A stretch of DNA of 64,000 bases from DAHVFK01 sp963755395. Lineage in GTDB: Bacteria > Pseudomonadota > Gammaproteobacteria > Burkholderiales > SG8-39. Location: NCBI GenBank assembly GCA_963755395.1, contig CAVWJJ010000003.1, positions 248,001 through 312,000 of the forward strand, given 5' to 3'. The notes beneath the pieces were generated by a model. The model saw only the letters and a program-made list of their open reading frames with translations, did no database searches and was not told the DNA's origin. The position numbers were made by a program, and so were the translations under genes. Shown in pieces: positions 33,610-42,278 of this stretch (its first letter is position 1; the number at the start of each line of letters is the position of its first letter).

Positions 33610-34685
33610 TGGCGAGGCCAGTGCCGCGGCTCGTCCTCGCGCTGGCAGTTGTCTGCGCATCGCTCGGTCCCGCCATCAGCCAGGCGCGCTCGCCCGACGC
33701 CGAGCTCGAGCACGGGCTCTCCGGCGTAATCCAGGCGATCGAAAAGAACCGCCCCGGCGACGTGGCGAAGAGCGTTCCGCGCGCAGAAGTCGAGGGTCTG
33801 CGCGAGGAAGCGCTCGCTCGACTGCGCGCACTCCGCGCACGACCGGCGCAAGGCCAAGTTCCGAGCTACGTCCTGCAATTGAATCCCGAGCAGAAATTCG
33901 CGATCGTAGTCGACTCGCAACTGTCACGCCTGTTCCTTTTCAGGAACGTGGAAGGCCATCCACAGTACGTGGAGGACTATTACGTCACGCTCGGCAAGCG
34001 CGGGATGGAAAAGACGCGCGAAGGCGACCAGAGGACGCCGATCGGGGTCTATCACGTGGTGGCGAACCTGCCACGCCAGCAATTGACCGACTTCTACGGC
34101 GCAAGCGCGTTCCCGATCGACTATCCGAACGCGTGGGACAAGTTGATGGGGCGCAATGGACACGGCATTTGGCTGCATGGAACCCCTTCCAATACCTACA
34201 GCCGCCCGCCGCGCGCTAGCGACGGATGCATCGTGCTCGCTAACCCGGACCTCAAGTCGGTCGGGCGTGACGTGCAGATCGGGCTGACGCCGGTAATCAT
34301 TGCCGATGAAATGCACTGGAGCAGCCCCGCCGCGGTCGACGCCGACCGCAAAGCGCTCGCGCACGCGATCGACGCCTGGCGCTCGGACTGGGAAAGCCGC
34401 GACATCGCGCACTACCTTAGCCACTACTCGAAGCGCTTCCGGGCCAACGGCCAGGACTACGAGGTCTGGGCGGCGCGCAAGCGCAAGGTCAATTCCGCCA
34501 AGACGTGGATCAAGGTCCGAATATCGGATCTCGCCATGTTCCGCTATCCGCGCGAGCGCGACTTCGCGGTGGTCAGTTTCGACCAGAGCTACCGCTCGAA
34601 CAACCTCTCGAACGTGATTCGCAAGCTACAGTATTGGTCGAAGGAAAACGGCAGCTGGAAGATCCTCTACGAGGGTGCCGGCTGA
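33609..34685 (+). CDS. L,D-transpeptidase (YkuD family) with NTF2-like C-terminal domain
   Basis: 358 residues, exported by an N-terminal signal (LVLALAVVCASLGPAISQA). The YkuD domain at about 95-235 begins FAIVVDSQLSRLFLF and has the catalytic motif HGIWLHGT followed by ASDGCIVLAN, with the His and Cys of L,D-transpeptidases. The last 110 or so residues (IDAWRSDWESRDIAHYLSHY to YWSKENGSWKILYEGAG) form an NTF2/SnoaL-like domain. It likely makes 3-3 peptidoglycan cross-links or attaches proteins to the wall. The ATG overlaps the upstream stop (TGATG), so it is coupled to the TPR/NTF2 gene, which ends in a similar domain. Confidence 0.88.
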   Translation: MARPVPRLVLALAVVCASLGPAISQARSPDAELEHGLSGVIQAIEKNRPGDVAKSVPRAEVEGLREEALARLRALRARPAQGQVPSYVLQLNPEQKFAIVVDSQLSRLFLFRNVEGHPQYVEDYYVTLGKRGMEKTREGDQRTPIGVYHVVANLPRQQLTDFYGASAFPIDYPNAWDKLMGRNGHGIWLHGTPSNTYSRPPRASDGCIVLANPDLKSVGRDVQIGLTPVIIADEMHWSSPAAVDADRKALAHAIDAWRSDWESRDIAHYLSHYSKRFRANGQDYEVWAARKRKVNSAKTWIKVRISDLAMFRYPRERDFAVVSFDQSYRSNNLSNVIRKLQYWSKENGSWKILYEGAG

Positions 34686-34730
34686 GTCCTCCCGCGGCGC
34701 CGGTCATGGCGCCTTTCAGTGGAAACACCC

Positions 34731-35324
34731 ATGAATCTGCTCAAGCTCTGGAAGCCTCTCGTCATTCTCTCGGCTGCCGCCGCCTCTCCGGCTGCGGCCG
34801 CGACGCCTCACGTCGATGTGAAGACCAATCTTGGCACTATCCGGCTCGAGCTCTATCCATCGAAGGCGCCAAAGACCGTGGCCAACTTCTTGCAGTACGT
34901 GCGCGAAGGCCATTACAGTAATACGATCTTTCATCGCGTGATCGACGGCTTCATGATTCAGGGCGGCGGATTCGACAGCAGCTACAACCAGAAACCGACT
35001 CGCGCGCCCATCCCGAATGAAGCGCAGGCCGGAGTGAAGGCAGGACTGAAGAACGACACCGGCACAATCGCCATGGCGCGCACCTCCAACCCGAATTCTG
35101 CGACCGCGCAGTTCTTCATCAACCTCGCGGACAACGAATTCCTGAACTGGGGTGATCCGCGCGGCGACGGCAACGGCTACGCCGTCTTCGGCAAGGTGGT
35201 CTCGGGCTTCGACATCGTCACGAAGATTGCCAAGACCCCGACCGGACGCGGCGGTCCCTTTGCCAGCGACGTCCCACGCGACCCGATCGTCATCGAGTCG
35301 ATCACGCTGGTCGACGGCAACTAG
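34731..35324 (+). CDS. ppiA: Periplasmic cyclophilin-type peptidyl-prolyl isomerase
   Basis: 197 residues. A signal peptide (LLKLWKPLVILSAAAASPAAAA) is followed by the cyclophilin domain: VDVKTNLGTIRLELYP, the active-site FHRVIDGFMIQGGG, AMARTSNPNSATAQFFINLADN and YAVFGKVVSGFDIV. It catalyses proline isomerisation in the periplasm. The ATG at 34731 comes 45 bases after the L,D-transpeptidase stop. In related genomes a second, cytosolic cyclophilin often lies before lpxH; here there is only the exported one. Confidence 0.92.
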   Translation: MNLLKLWKPLVILSAAAASPAAAATPHVDVKTNLGTIRLELYPSKAPKTVANFLQYVREGHYSNTIFHRVIDGFMIQGGGFDSSYNQKPTRAPIPNEAQAGVKAGLKNDTGTIAMARTSNPNSATAQFFINLADNEFLNWGDPRGDGNGYAVFGKVVSGFDIVTKIAKTPTGRGGPFASDVPRDPIVIESITLVDGN

Positions 35325-35332
35325 ACGGCAGC

Positions 35333-36082
35333 GTGGGCCCGGACCTGCTCATCTCGGACCTGCACTTGTCGCGCGAGCGACCGCTCATCGCCGACCGTTT
35401 CCGCGAATTCCTGAAGGGCCAGGCGGTCGCGGCGAGGACGCTCTACATCCTGGGCGACCTTTTCGACTACTGGGTCGGCGACGACGAGCTGCGCGCGCCA
35501 GGGGCTGACCCGCTCGCGAGCGAGGTGGTCGCCGCGCTGAATGCTTTGGCGCGCGGAGGGACCGCCGTATTCGTAATGCAGGGCAACCGCGACTTCCTGC
35601 TCGGAAGCGAATTCTTCTCCGCTTGTGATGCGCTGCCGCTCGCCGATCCCTCGATCGCGAACGTGGGTGGCGTCAGGACTCTGCTGATGCACGGCGACAC
35701 GCTCTGTACGGACGACCTGGACTACATGGCGTGGCGCAGCACAGCTCGCTCGGCGGTCTGGCAGGCCGAGTTTCTGGCCGCGCCGCTGGACGAGCGACGC
35801 GCCCGCTCCCGTGCTCTGCGGATCGAAAGCGAGGCACGCAAGCGCACCAAGAGCGCAGCCATCATGGACGTAAACCCGGACACCGTGCGCGAAGCATTTC
35901 GCCGCCACGCGGTCACCCGCTTAATCCACGGTCACACGCATCGTCCCGGGCATCACGATATCGAGCTCGAGGGCCGGCGCTGCGAGCGCTGGGTGCTGCC
36001 GGACTGGTACGAGACCGGAGGCTACCTCAGGGCGGAGAACGGAACGGCTCGCCTGGTCAGCTTCCTGCGCGAGGCCCGCTAG
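35333..36082 (+). CDS. lpxH: UDP-2,3-diacylglucosamine diphosphatase LpxH
   Basis: Hydrolyses UDP-2,3-diacylglucosamine to lipid X in lipid A synthesis, at the inner face of the cytoplasmic membrane. 249 residues from GTG at 35333, eight bases after ppiA. The calcineurin-type metal sites are all visible: SDLHLS (Asp9, His11), LGDLFDYWVGDDE, MQGNRDFLLG, MHGDTLCTDD and HGHTHRPGHH. Its stop overlaps the convergent metZ stop. Frame intact. Confidence 0.95.
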   Translation: MGPDLLISDLHLSRERPLIADRFREFLKGQAVAARTLYILGDLFDYWVGDDELRAPGADPLASEVVAALNALARGGTAVFVMQGNRDFLLGSEFFSACDALPLADPSIANVGGVRTLLMHGDTLCTDDLDYMAWRSTARSAVWQAEFLAAPLDERRARSRALRIESEARKRTKSAAIMDVNPDTVREAFRRHAVTRLIHGHTHRPGHHDIELEGRRCERWVLPDWYETGGYLRAENGTARLVSFLREAR

Positions 36083-37248
36083 AGGCCGCGCGCCAGATCC
36101 TCGCGCAGATCGGACTGGCTTTCCAGCCCCACCGCGAGGCGCACCAATCCGTCCGTGATGCCCGCGGCGGCGCGCGCCTCGGGCGAGATGCGCCCGTGGG
36201 TCGTGGTCGCGGGATGGGTAATCGTCGTTTTTGTATCACCGAGGTTGGCGGTAATCGAGATCAGATGCGTGGCGTCGATCAGCTTCCAGGCCGCGGCACG
36301 CCCACCTTTGAGCTCGAACGAAACGACCGCGCCGCCCGCGCGCTGCTGGCGCATGGCCAGCGCGTGCTGCGGATGCGACGCCAGCCAAGGGTAGTACACC
36401 CGCGCCACCCCAGGCTGGGCTTCGAGCCAGCGCGCAAGCTCGAGCGCCGAGGCGGACTGGGCGTTCATCCTCAGCTCCAGCGTCTCCAGTCCCTTGAGGA
36501 TGACCCAGGCATTGAACGGCGAGAGAGACGGTCCCGCGGTGCGCAGGAAGCCGAAAATGCCATCCATGATCAGCTTGCGCGGTCCTACGATCGCCCCGCC
36601 CAGTACCCTGCCCTGCCCGTCGAGATACTTGGTGGCGGAGTGAATCACGAGATCCGCTCCGAGCGCAAGCGGGCGTTGCAGCGCCGGAGAGCAGAAGCAG
36701 TTGTCGACCGCCAGCAGCGCGCCGGCACGCTTGGCGACCGCCGCGATCGCCGCGATATCGGAGATCTCTGTCAGCGGATTGGAGGGCGTCTCGAGAAAGA
36801 AGAGCCTGGTGCGCGGCCGTACCGCGCGCTCCCAGTCGCCCGCGTCAAGCGGCGAAACGAAGGTCGTCTCCACCCCGAAGCGCGCCAGAATCCCGGCATA
36901 GAGCTGCACGGTGGCGCCGAACACCGCTTTCGAGCAGACGACGTGGTCGCCGGCCTTCAACAGCGCCATCGACATGGCGAGAATGGCCGACATTCCGGAG
37001 GCGGTTGCCACGCAGGACTCGCCGCCCTCCATGGCGGCAAGCCGGTCCTGCATCATGCTGACCGTAGGATTGCTGAAGCGCGAATAGATAAAGCCGTCTT
37101 CGCCGCCGGTGAACCTGGCTGCCGCCTGCTGCGCATTGTCGAATACGAAGCTGGAGGTGAGGAACAGCGCCTCCGAATGCTCCTTGAATTCCGTGCGTGC
37201 CTGACCGGCGCGCACACCCAGTGTCGCAAGCTCGAATGTGTCTTTCAT
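36079..37248 (-). CDS. metZ: O-succinylhomoserine sulfhydrylase MetZ
   Basis: PLP enzyme that makes homocysteine from O-succinylhomoserine and sulfide. 389 residues from ATG 37248. Cys/Met metabolism family features: LTSSFVFDNAQQAAARF, YSRFSNPTVSMMQDRLAAME, SGMSAILAMSMALLKAGDHVV, LFFLETPSNPLTEI, and the PLP lysine in VIHSATKYLDGQGRVLGG. Assigned to metZ rather than metB or metC by overall similarity and by the methionine-type riboswitch upstream. A SAM-II aptamer and a terminator lie between it and purF, so it is probably turned off when SAM is plentiful. Confidence 0.92.
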   Translation of the reverse strand: MKDTFELATLGVRAGQARTEFKEHSEALFLTSSFVFDNAQQAAARFTGGEDGFIYSRFSNPTVSMMQDRLAAMEGGESCVATASGMSAILAMSMALLKAGDHVVCSKAVFGATVQLYAGILARFGVETTFVSPLDAGDWERAVRPRTRLFFLETPSNPLTEISDIAAIAAVAKRAGALLAVDNCFCSPALQRPLALGADLVIHSATKYLDGQGRVLGGAIVGPRKLIMDGIFGFLRTAGPSLSPFNAWVILKGLETLELRMNAQSASALELARWLEAQPGVARVYYPWLASHPQHALAMRQQRAGGAVVSFELKGGRAAAWKLIDATHLISITANLGDTKTTITHPATTTHGRISPEARAAAGITDGLVRLAVGLESQSDLREDLARGL

Positions 37249-37275
37249 GACTTTACATCCTTCGCCTGCGGGCAC

Positions 37276-37304
37276 AAAAAAACCCGGCTGCGCGAACCGG
37301 GTTT
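37276..37304 (-). terminator. Rho-independent terminator before metZ
   Basis: On the minus strand AAACCCGG, a short loop, CCGGGTTT followed by more Ts (seven in a row). It lies just downstream of the SAM-II aptamer and 28 bases before the metZ start, so it can serve as the expression platform of the riboswitch; it would also end read-through from purF. Confidence 0.85.
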
Positions 37305-37311
37305 GGCGGCA

Positions 37312-37364
37312 CGCTTTAGCAGCATTTTTAACGCGCCCGCAAGCTGTCGTTTCAAATCGGCGCA
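37312..37364 (-). ncRNA. SAM-II riboswitch aptamer upstream of metZ
   Basis: On the minus strand the element begins with GCGCC, then GATTTG, a loop, CTTGCG, GGCGC closing the first stem (GCGCC pairs with GGCGC), then GTTAAA, a short spacer and GCTAAAG. These conserved boxes (stem, GAUUUG, CUUGC, stem, GUUAAA, GCUAAA), their order and spacing match the known SAM-II class, which binds S-adenosylmethionine as a pseudoknot. Its place before metZ and followed by a terminator fits. The aptamer call is from sequence; binding is inferred. Confidence 0.87.
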
Positions 37365-37423
37365 GATGTAATGCTAGCGCGAACGACGGCCGCCGTAAAG
37401 AGAAGCTAATTCCCGCTCGCCGG

Positions 37424-38944
37424 CTATTCCGCTGCGACCAGATTCAAGTCGAGTTGGGCGCCTTCGGCATCCTCGCCGGAATCGCGCGCGGCGTCGCGCC
37501 GAGTCTCGATTGCGAGCAGGTAATCGCTAGTCACGTCGCCCGTAATGTAGTTGCCATCGAAGCAGGAGGTCTCGAAGCGCGTTAGCTTCGGATTTATCTG
37601 CCGCACGGCGCTCTTGAGCGCCTCGAGGTCCTGGTAGATGAGCGCATCCGCCCCGAGCTCGATCGCGACCTCTTCCTCGCTGCGGTGCGCGGCGATGAGT
37701 TCGGCCCGAGTCGGCATGTCGATACCGTACACGTTCGGAAAGCGCACCGGCGGCGCCGCCGACGCGAAGAACACCTTGCGGGCGCCGGCCTCACGTGCCA
37801 TCTGTACGATTTCCCGGCTTGTGGTGCCGCGCACGATCGAATCGTCGACCAGCAGCACGTTCTTGCCCTTGAATTCCATCGAAATCGCGTTCAGCTTCTG
37901 CCGCACCGATCTGCGGCGCACGGAGTGGCCGGGCATGATGAAGGTGCGTCCGATATAACGGTTCTTCACGAACCCTTCGCGGTAGGGCACCCTCAGGCCA
38001 AGCGCCAATTGCAGCGCCGAAGGACGGCTGGAATCCGGGATCGGAATCACCACATCGACGTCGAGATGGTGATATTCGCGGCGGATCTTCTCGGCCAGCT
38101 TCTCACCCATGGTCAGCCGCGCTTCGTACACCGACGCACCGTCGATGAGCGAATCCGGCCGCGCAAGGTAGACGTACTCGAAGATGCATGGATTGAGGCT
38201 GGTACGCGGCGCGCACTGCTGGCTGTAGAAGTTACCGTCCTCGTCTATCAGGACGGCCTCCCCGGGCGCCACGTCGCGCAACACCTCGAACCCGAGCGAA
38301 TCGATCGCTACCGATTCGGACGCAACCATGTACTCCGTGCCGCCATCGGTTTCCTTGTAGCCGATTACCGCAGGGCGTATACCATAAGGATCGCGGAACG
38401 CAAGCACGCCGTAACCCGAAATCATTGCAATCACCGCGTATGCGCCGCGACAGCGCCGATGGACATTCGACACCGCGGCGAAGATGGTCTGGGGATCCAG
38501 CCGCAGCTTGATCGAGGTCTTCTCCAGTTCGTGAGCGAGCACGTTCAGCAGCACTTCGGAGTCGGAGTTCGTGTTGATGTGCCGCAGGTCCTGGCGGAAC
38601 ATCTCATCCTTGAGCTGGTCGGCGTTGGTCAGGTTGCCGTTATGTCCGAGGACGATCCCGAACGGCGAGTTGACGTAGAGCGGTTGGGCTTCGGCCGAGT
38701 TGCGTGCCGAGCCGGCGGTAGGGTAGCGGCAGTGCGCGATGCCGAGGTTGCCCGGCAGCGAGCGCATGTTGCGCGTGCGGAACACGTCACGCACCATGCC
38801 GTTGCCCTTTTGCATGTGAAAGGTCTTGCCCTCGCTGGTAACGATGCCAGCGGCGTCCTGGCCGCGATGCTGCAGCAACAGCAGCCCGTCGTAGAGCAGC
38901 TGGTTGACGGGCGAACGCGCGACGATTCCGAGAATGCCACACAT
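37424..38944 (-). CDS. purF: Amidophosphoribosyltransferase PurF
   Basis: First committed step of purine synthesis: PRPP plus glutamine to phosphoribosylamine. 506 residues. Starts MCGILGIVARSPV, so Cys2 becomes the N-terminal nucleophile of the glutaminase after Met removal. Glutaminase features: LLLQHRGQDAAGI, GIAHCRYPTAGS, LGHNGNLTNA. The phosphoribosyltransferase motif is VLLVDDSIVRGTTSREIV. Frame intact. Twenty-six bases downstream of cvpA, the usual cvpA-purF order. Confidence 0.96.
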   Translation of the reverse strand: MCGILGIVARSPVNQLLYDGLLLLQHRGQDAAGIVTSEGKTFHMQKGNGMVRDVFRTRNMRSLPGNLGIAHCRYPTAGSARNSAEAQPLYVNSPFGIVLGHNGNLTNADQLKDEMFRQDLRHINTNSDSEVLLNVLAHELEKTSIKLRLDPQTIFAAVSNVHRRCRGAYAVIAMISGYGVLAFRDPYGIRPAVIGYKETDGGTEYMVASESVAIDSLGFEVLRDVAPGEAVLIDEDGNFYSQQCAPRTSLNPCIFEYVYLARPDSLIDGASVYEARLTMGEKLAEKIRREYHHLDVDVVIPIPDSSRPSALQLALGLRVPYREGFVKNRYIGRTFIMPGHSVRRRSVRQKLNAISMEFKGKNVLLVDDSIVRGTTSREIVQMAREAGARKVFFASAAPPVRFPNVYGIDMPTRAELIAAHRSEEEVAIELGADALIYQDLEALKSAVRQINPKLTRFETSCFDGNYITGDVTSDYLLAIETRRDAARDSGEDAEGAQLDLNLVAAE

Positions 38945-38970
38945 AGGGACCGCCTACCGGTGTTCGGGCC

Positions 38971-39462
38971 TCAATGATAGCGCAGGCGCACGGCCAACGA
39001 CGGTGGCAGCCACGGCCGAACTGCCATCACCGTCCGGGCCATGGGCGCCCCGCTGAACGAATTGCGCCAATATGTCTGCCGCGGGACGGCCGTCAAGCCT
39101 GCCGCCAGCGCGAAGGCAAGCACGATGAGAAGCCCGCGCGCCAGGCCGAACAGCGAACCCAGCGCTCGGTCCAACCCGCCCAGACCCGCCGCTTTCACCA
39201 ACTTTGAAAGCACCAGGCCACAGAGAGTCGCGACGACGAGCGCCGCGATAAAGACGCACATGAACGCCGTCAGCATGCGAAGCTCCGGGGTGGGAACCGC
39301 GCGCGGCAAAGCGCCTGCGAGGGGAGCCGCGAACAGATATGCGGCGAGAAAGGCGAACACCCATCCGGCGATCGATATCACCTCGCGCACCAGCCCGCGC
39401 CACAAACCCCACAGCACCGAGACCCCGATCACGCCGAGCACGGCGTAGTCCAGCCAGGTCAT
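38971..39462 (-). CDS. cvpA: CvpA family inner-membrane protein
   Basis: 163 residues with four predicted membrane helices (LDYAVLGVIGVSVLWGLW, IAGWVFAFLAAYLFAAPL, MLTAFMCVFIAALVVATLCG, LFGLARGLLIVLAFALAAGL) and the conserved GLVREVISIAGW and LDRALGSLFGLARG segments. The family is named for colicin V production and is linked to envelope stress and purine metabolism; its biochemical role is not settled. The start codon overlaps the SPOR gene stop, and purF follows. Confidence 0.92.
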   Translation of the reverse strand: MTWLDYAVLGVIGVSVLWGLWRGLVREVISIAGWVFAFLAAYLFAAPLAGALPRAVPTPELRMLTAFMCVFIAALVVATLCGLVLSKLVKAAGLGGLDRALGSLFGLARGLLIVLAFALAAGLTAVPRQTYWRNSFSGAPMARTVMAVRPWLPPSLAVRLRYH

Positions 39463-40067
39463 CAGGACTTGGTGGTGACGTTTCCGGGCTTGAGTCCAAG
39501 GCCCTTGAGCTTCGCGTAAGCTTTCTCGGCGGCCTCCCGGCTGGCGAAGGGTCCGGCGCGCACACGGGTCACGCGACCCTTTTCGGTGGCGACCCGCTCC
39601 GTGTAGTATGGAAGCTTGGCGGCGGCCAGGCGCGCCGTGAGTTCCTTGACCCGCTCGAGGTCCGCCAGCGCCGCGACCGGAACGACGTACTCGATGCCGG
39701 CCAACGCCGCTTCGGCGCGCGCGCGTTCGGCCGCGTTGGGCGCCGCAGGCGCCTCCTTGTGCGCGTTGGAGATCGTCTTGTGCGGCGGCGTCGCAGGAGC
39801 AATCGAAGAGCCTTGCGCCGGCTTCTCGCTGCTCGGAGACGCCGGTACGGCGCGCGTCGCTTCGTGCGCCGGCGGCGAGGGGAGCTTGGGAGAGAATTTC
39901 GTGTCCTCGCTCGGGATACGCACATCGACCGGGGAATTGGCCTGCCGCGGCTCGGAATCGAAAACCATAGGCAACAAGATTACTGCGAGCAATACGAGGG
40001 CGATGGCGCCGACCAGGCGTCTGCGCCCGCGACGCTTGAGCGTATTGACGTCCTGCGCTTCAGCCAT
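39462..40067 (-). CDS. SPOR-domain membrane protein (DedD-like)
   Basis: 201 residues: a short basic cytoplasmic tail (TLKRRGRRR), one membrane helix (LVGAIALVLLAVILLPMVF), a Pro/Ala/Ser-rich periplasmic linker, and a C-terminal SPOR domain (about 125-198: YVVPVAALADLERVKELTARL, VTRVRAGPFASREAAEKAYA). SPOR domains bind denuded septal glycan, so a role at the division site is likely. Between folC and cvpA as for dedD. The start overlaps the folC end by eight bases. Confidence 0.88.
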   Translation of the reverse strand: MAEAQDVNTLKRRGRRRLVGAIALVLLAVILLPMVFDSEPRQANSPVDVRIPSEDTKFSPKLPSPPAHEATRAVPASPSSEKPAQGSSIAPATPPHKTISNAHKEAPAAPNAAERARAEAALAGIEYVVPVAALADLERVKELTARLAAAKLPYYTERVATEKGRVTRVRAGPFASREAAEKAYAKLKGLGLKPGNVTTKS

Positions 40068-41349
40068 GGTTGCGCGCGCCGCCGCGATCCGCCTCGAGAT
40101 ATCTCATCACTTCGCCGACCGTCAGGAAAGATCCGAAGACGATAATTTTATCATTCTCGGTCGCCTCTTCCTGCGCCGCAGCGAACGCCAGCGTCGCCGA
40201 ACCGTGCTGCGCGGCCGGGGCCGATACGTGCTCCGCCAGTAGAATCTGCGCCAATTCGGCCGCACTCGCGCCGCGCTCGCCTTCGAGGGTCGCCAGGTGC
40301 CAGCGGGTCACCCGCGGCGCGAGTGCGCGTACCACGCCCGTGATGTCCTTATCGCGCAGCATGCCGAATACCGCGATCGTCTCGGCCGCGAAGCCGCTCC
40401 CCGCCAAGTCCTGCGCGAGCCCCTGTGCCGCCTGCGGGTTGTGCGCCACGTCGAGAATCACCTGCGGCTGCCCAGGAAGTATCTGGAACCGCCCTGGGAG
40501 GGCGACCTGAGCCAGACCCTGGCGAACGTGTTGCATGCCCACCGGCAGACGCTCGCGCAAGCTGTCGAGCGCGCACATTGCCGCTGATGCATTGAGCAGT
40601 TGCAGGCCGCCGCGCAGCGCAGGGTAAGCGAGCCCGGCGCGCGGCCCCGCCGGGCCCCAATAGCGCCATTGCCCGTCTTCCCGTGCGTAGCCAAAATCGC
40701 GCCCGACCAGAAGCAGGCGCGCGCCCGACGCCCGTGCGGCTTGCAGGACCGACTGCGGCGGCGAGAGGTCCGCCACGACCGCGGCTCGGCCAGCGCGAAA
40801 TATGCCAGCCTTCTCCCGCCCGATCGATTCGCGCGTGGCGCCGAGGAATTCGACGTGGTCGATGCCGACACTCGTCAGCACGGCGCAATCGGCATCGATC
40901 ACATTCACCGCATCCAGACGGCCGCCCAGCCCCACCTCCAAGACGACGGCCTCCAGGTCCGCTTTCCAGAACAGCCACATCGCCGCCAAGGTGCCGAACT
41001 CGAAATAAGTCAGCGGAACGCCGGCCCGCGCCGCGTCGACGGCCGCGAACGCCTCGCACAGCTCACCGTCTTCGGCCTGGCGGCCGTCGATCCTTACGCG
41101 TTCGTTGTACCGCACGAGATGCGGCGAGGTGTAAAGGCCGGTCCGAAATCCGGCGGCCTGCAATATTGCCTCGAGCATCGCGCACGTCGAGCCTTTGCCG
41201 TTCGTGCCACCCACCGTGAATACCGGGCACGCGATCCGGGTACCCAGGCCCGCTTGCACTTGCGCGACGCGCTCGAGCCCGAGCGCGATCGGCTGCGGGT
41301 GCTGTCGCTCGACGTACTGCAGCCACTCGGCGAGCGTGCGGAACGCCAC
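40060..41349 (-). CDS. folC: Folylpolyglutamate/dihydrofolate synthase FolC
   Basis: Adds glutamate to dihydropteroate and folates. 429 residues, Mur-ligase fold. P-loop TVGGTNGKGSTCAMLEAIL, SPHLVRYNERVRIDG, TYFEFGTLAAMWLF, EVGLGGRLDAVNVIDAD, SVGIDHVEFLGATRESIGREKAGI and ILDVAHNPQAAQGLA are all present in order. Frame intact. Twenty-six bases downstream of accD, the usual accD-folC order. Confidence 0.95.
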   Translation of the reverse strand: MAFRTLAEWLQYVERQHPQPIALGLERVAQVQAGLGTRIACPVFTVGGTNGKGSTCAMLEAILQAAGFRTGLYTSPHLVRYNERVRIDGRQAEDGELCEAFAAVDAARAGVPLTYFEFGTLAAMWLFWKADLEAVVLEVGLGGRLDAVNVIDADCAVLTSVGIDHVEFLGATRESIGREKAGIFRAGRAAVVADLSPPQSVLQAARASGARLLLVGRDFGYAREDGQWRYWGPAGPRAGLAYPALRGGLQLLNASAAMCALDSLRERLPVGMQHVRQGLAQVALPGRFQILPGQPQVILDVAHNPQAAQGLAQDLAGSGFAAETIAVFGMLRDKDITGVVRALAPRVTRWHLATLEGERGASAAELAQILLAEHVSAPAAQHGSATLAFAAAQEEATENDKIIVFGSFLTVGEVMRYLEADRGGARNHG

Positions 41350-41375
41350 GACGGGAGTCGATTCCGGGCGCGTGC

Positions 41376-42253
41376 TCAGGACGGCTGCTCGGCCTGCAGC
41401 CCCTGCAGCATTCCCAGCAGCGAGGCGAGCGTGTCGCGCAATTGGCGTCGGTCGACGATCATGTCGATCGCGCCCTTTTCCAGCAGGAATTCGGCGCGCT
41501 GGAACCCCTCCGGAAGCTTCTGCGCACGGTCTGCTCGATCACGCGCGGACCGGCAAATCCGATCAGCGCCTTCGGCTCGGCGATCACGATGTCGCCAATC
41601 ATGGCGAAGCTGGCCGACACGCCGCCCATGGTCGGGTCGGTCAGCACCGACATGAACGGTAGCCTGCGTTCCGCAAGATCGGTGCAGCGCGGCGGTGGTC
41701 TTCGCCATCTGCATCAGCGACAGCAGACCTTCCTGCATCCGCGCGCCGCCCGAGGCCGAGACGCAGATGAACGGCAGCTTCTGCTCGATGGCGACACGCA
41801 CGCCTGCGCACAAAGCGCTCGCCCACGACCGAGCCCATCGAGCCGCCCATGAACTCGAACTCGAACGCGGCGCAAACCACGCCGATTTCCTTGATCGACG
41901 CCCTGCATGACCACCAGGGCGTCCGTCTCTCCCGTCTGCTCCTGCGCTTCGGCCAGGCGCTCGGGGTATTTTCGCTAGTCCTTGAACTTGAGACTGTCGA
42001 CCGGCAGCACCTCGGCACCGATCTCGAACCGCCCTTCGGTGTCGAGCAAGAGCGTCGAGGCGCGCCGCGCGCGTCGAGCCGCTCGTGGTGGCCGCACTTC
42101 GGGCATACGTTCAGGTTCTTCTCGCAGATCGGTGCTGTAGAGCACGGCGTCGCACGCCGGGCATTTGGTCCACAGGCCCTCGGGGACGGTCTTGCGCGTG
42201 CCACGTTCGGTGCGCTGGATCTTCGGTGGAAGAAGCTTCTGGAGCCAGCTCAT
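41376..42253 (-). CDS. accD: Acetyl-CoA carboxylase carboxyltransferase subunit beta (frame disturbed)
   Basis: Transfers CO2 from biotin to acetyl-CoA with AccA, the first step of fatty-acid synthesis. It starts MSWLQKLLPPKIQRTE. The N-terminal zinc ribbon appears as CPACDAVLYSTDL and NLNVCPKCGHHERLDAR in two frames. Then RFEIGAEVLPVDSLKFKD, FEFEFMGGSMGSVVGERF, PFICVSASGGARMQEGLLSLMQMAKT, DPTMGGVSASFAMIGDIVIAEPKALIGFAGPRVIEQTV (by parts) and RAEFLLEKGAIDMIVDRRQLR. About five breaks between 41530 and 42130. It starts 25 bases after trpA. Confidence 0.92.
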
Positions 42254-42278
42254 ATGCGCCTTGCCTCGCTTATCCCGC

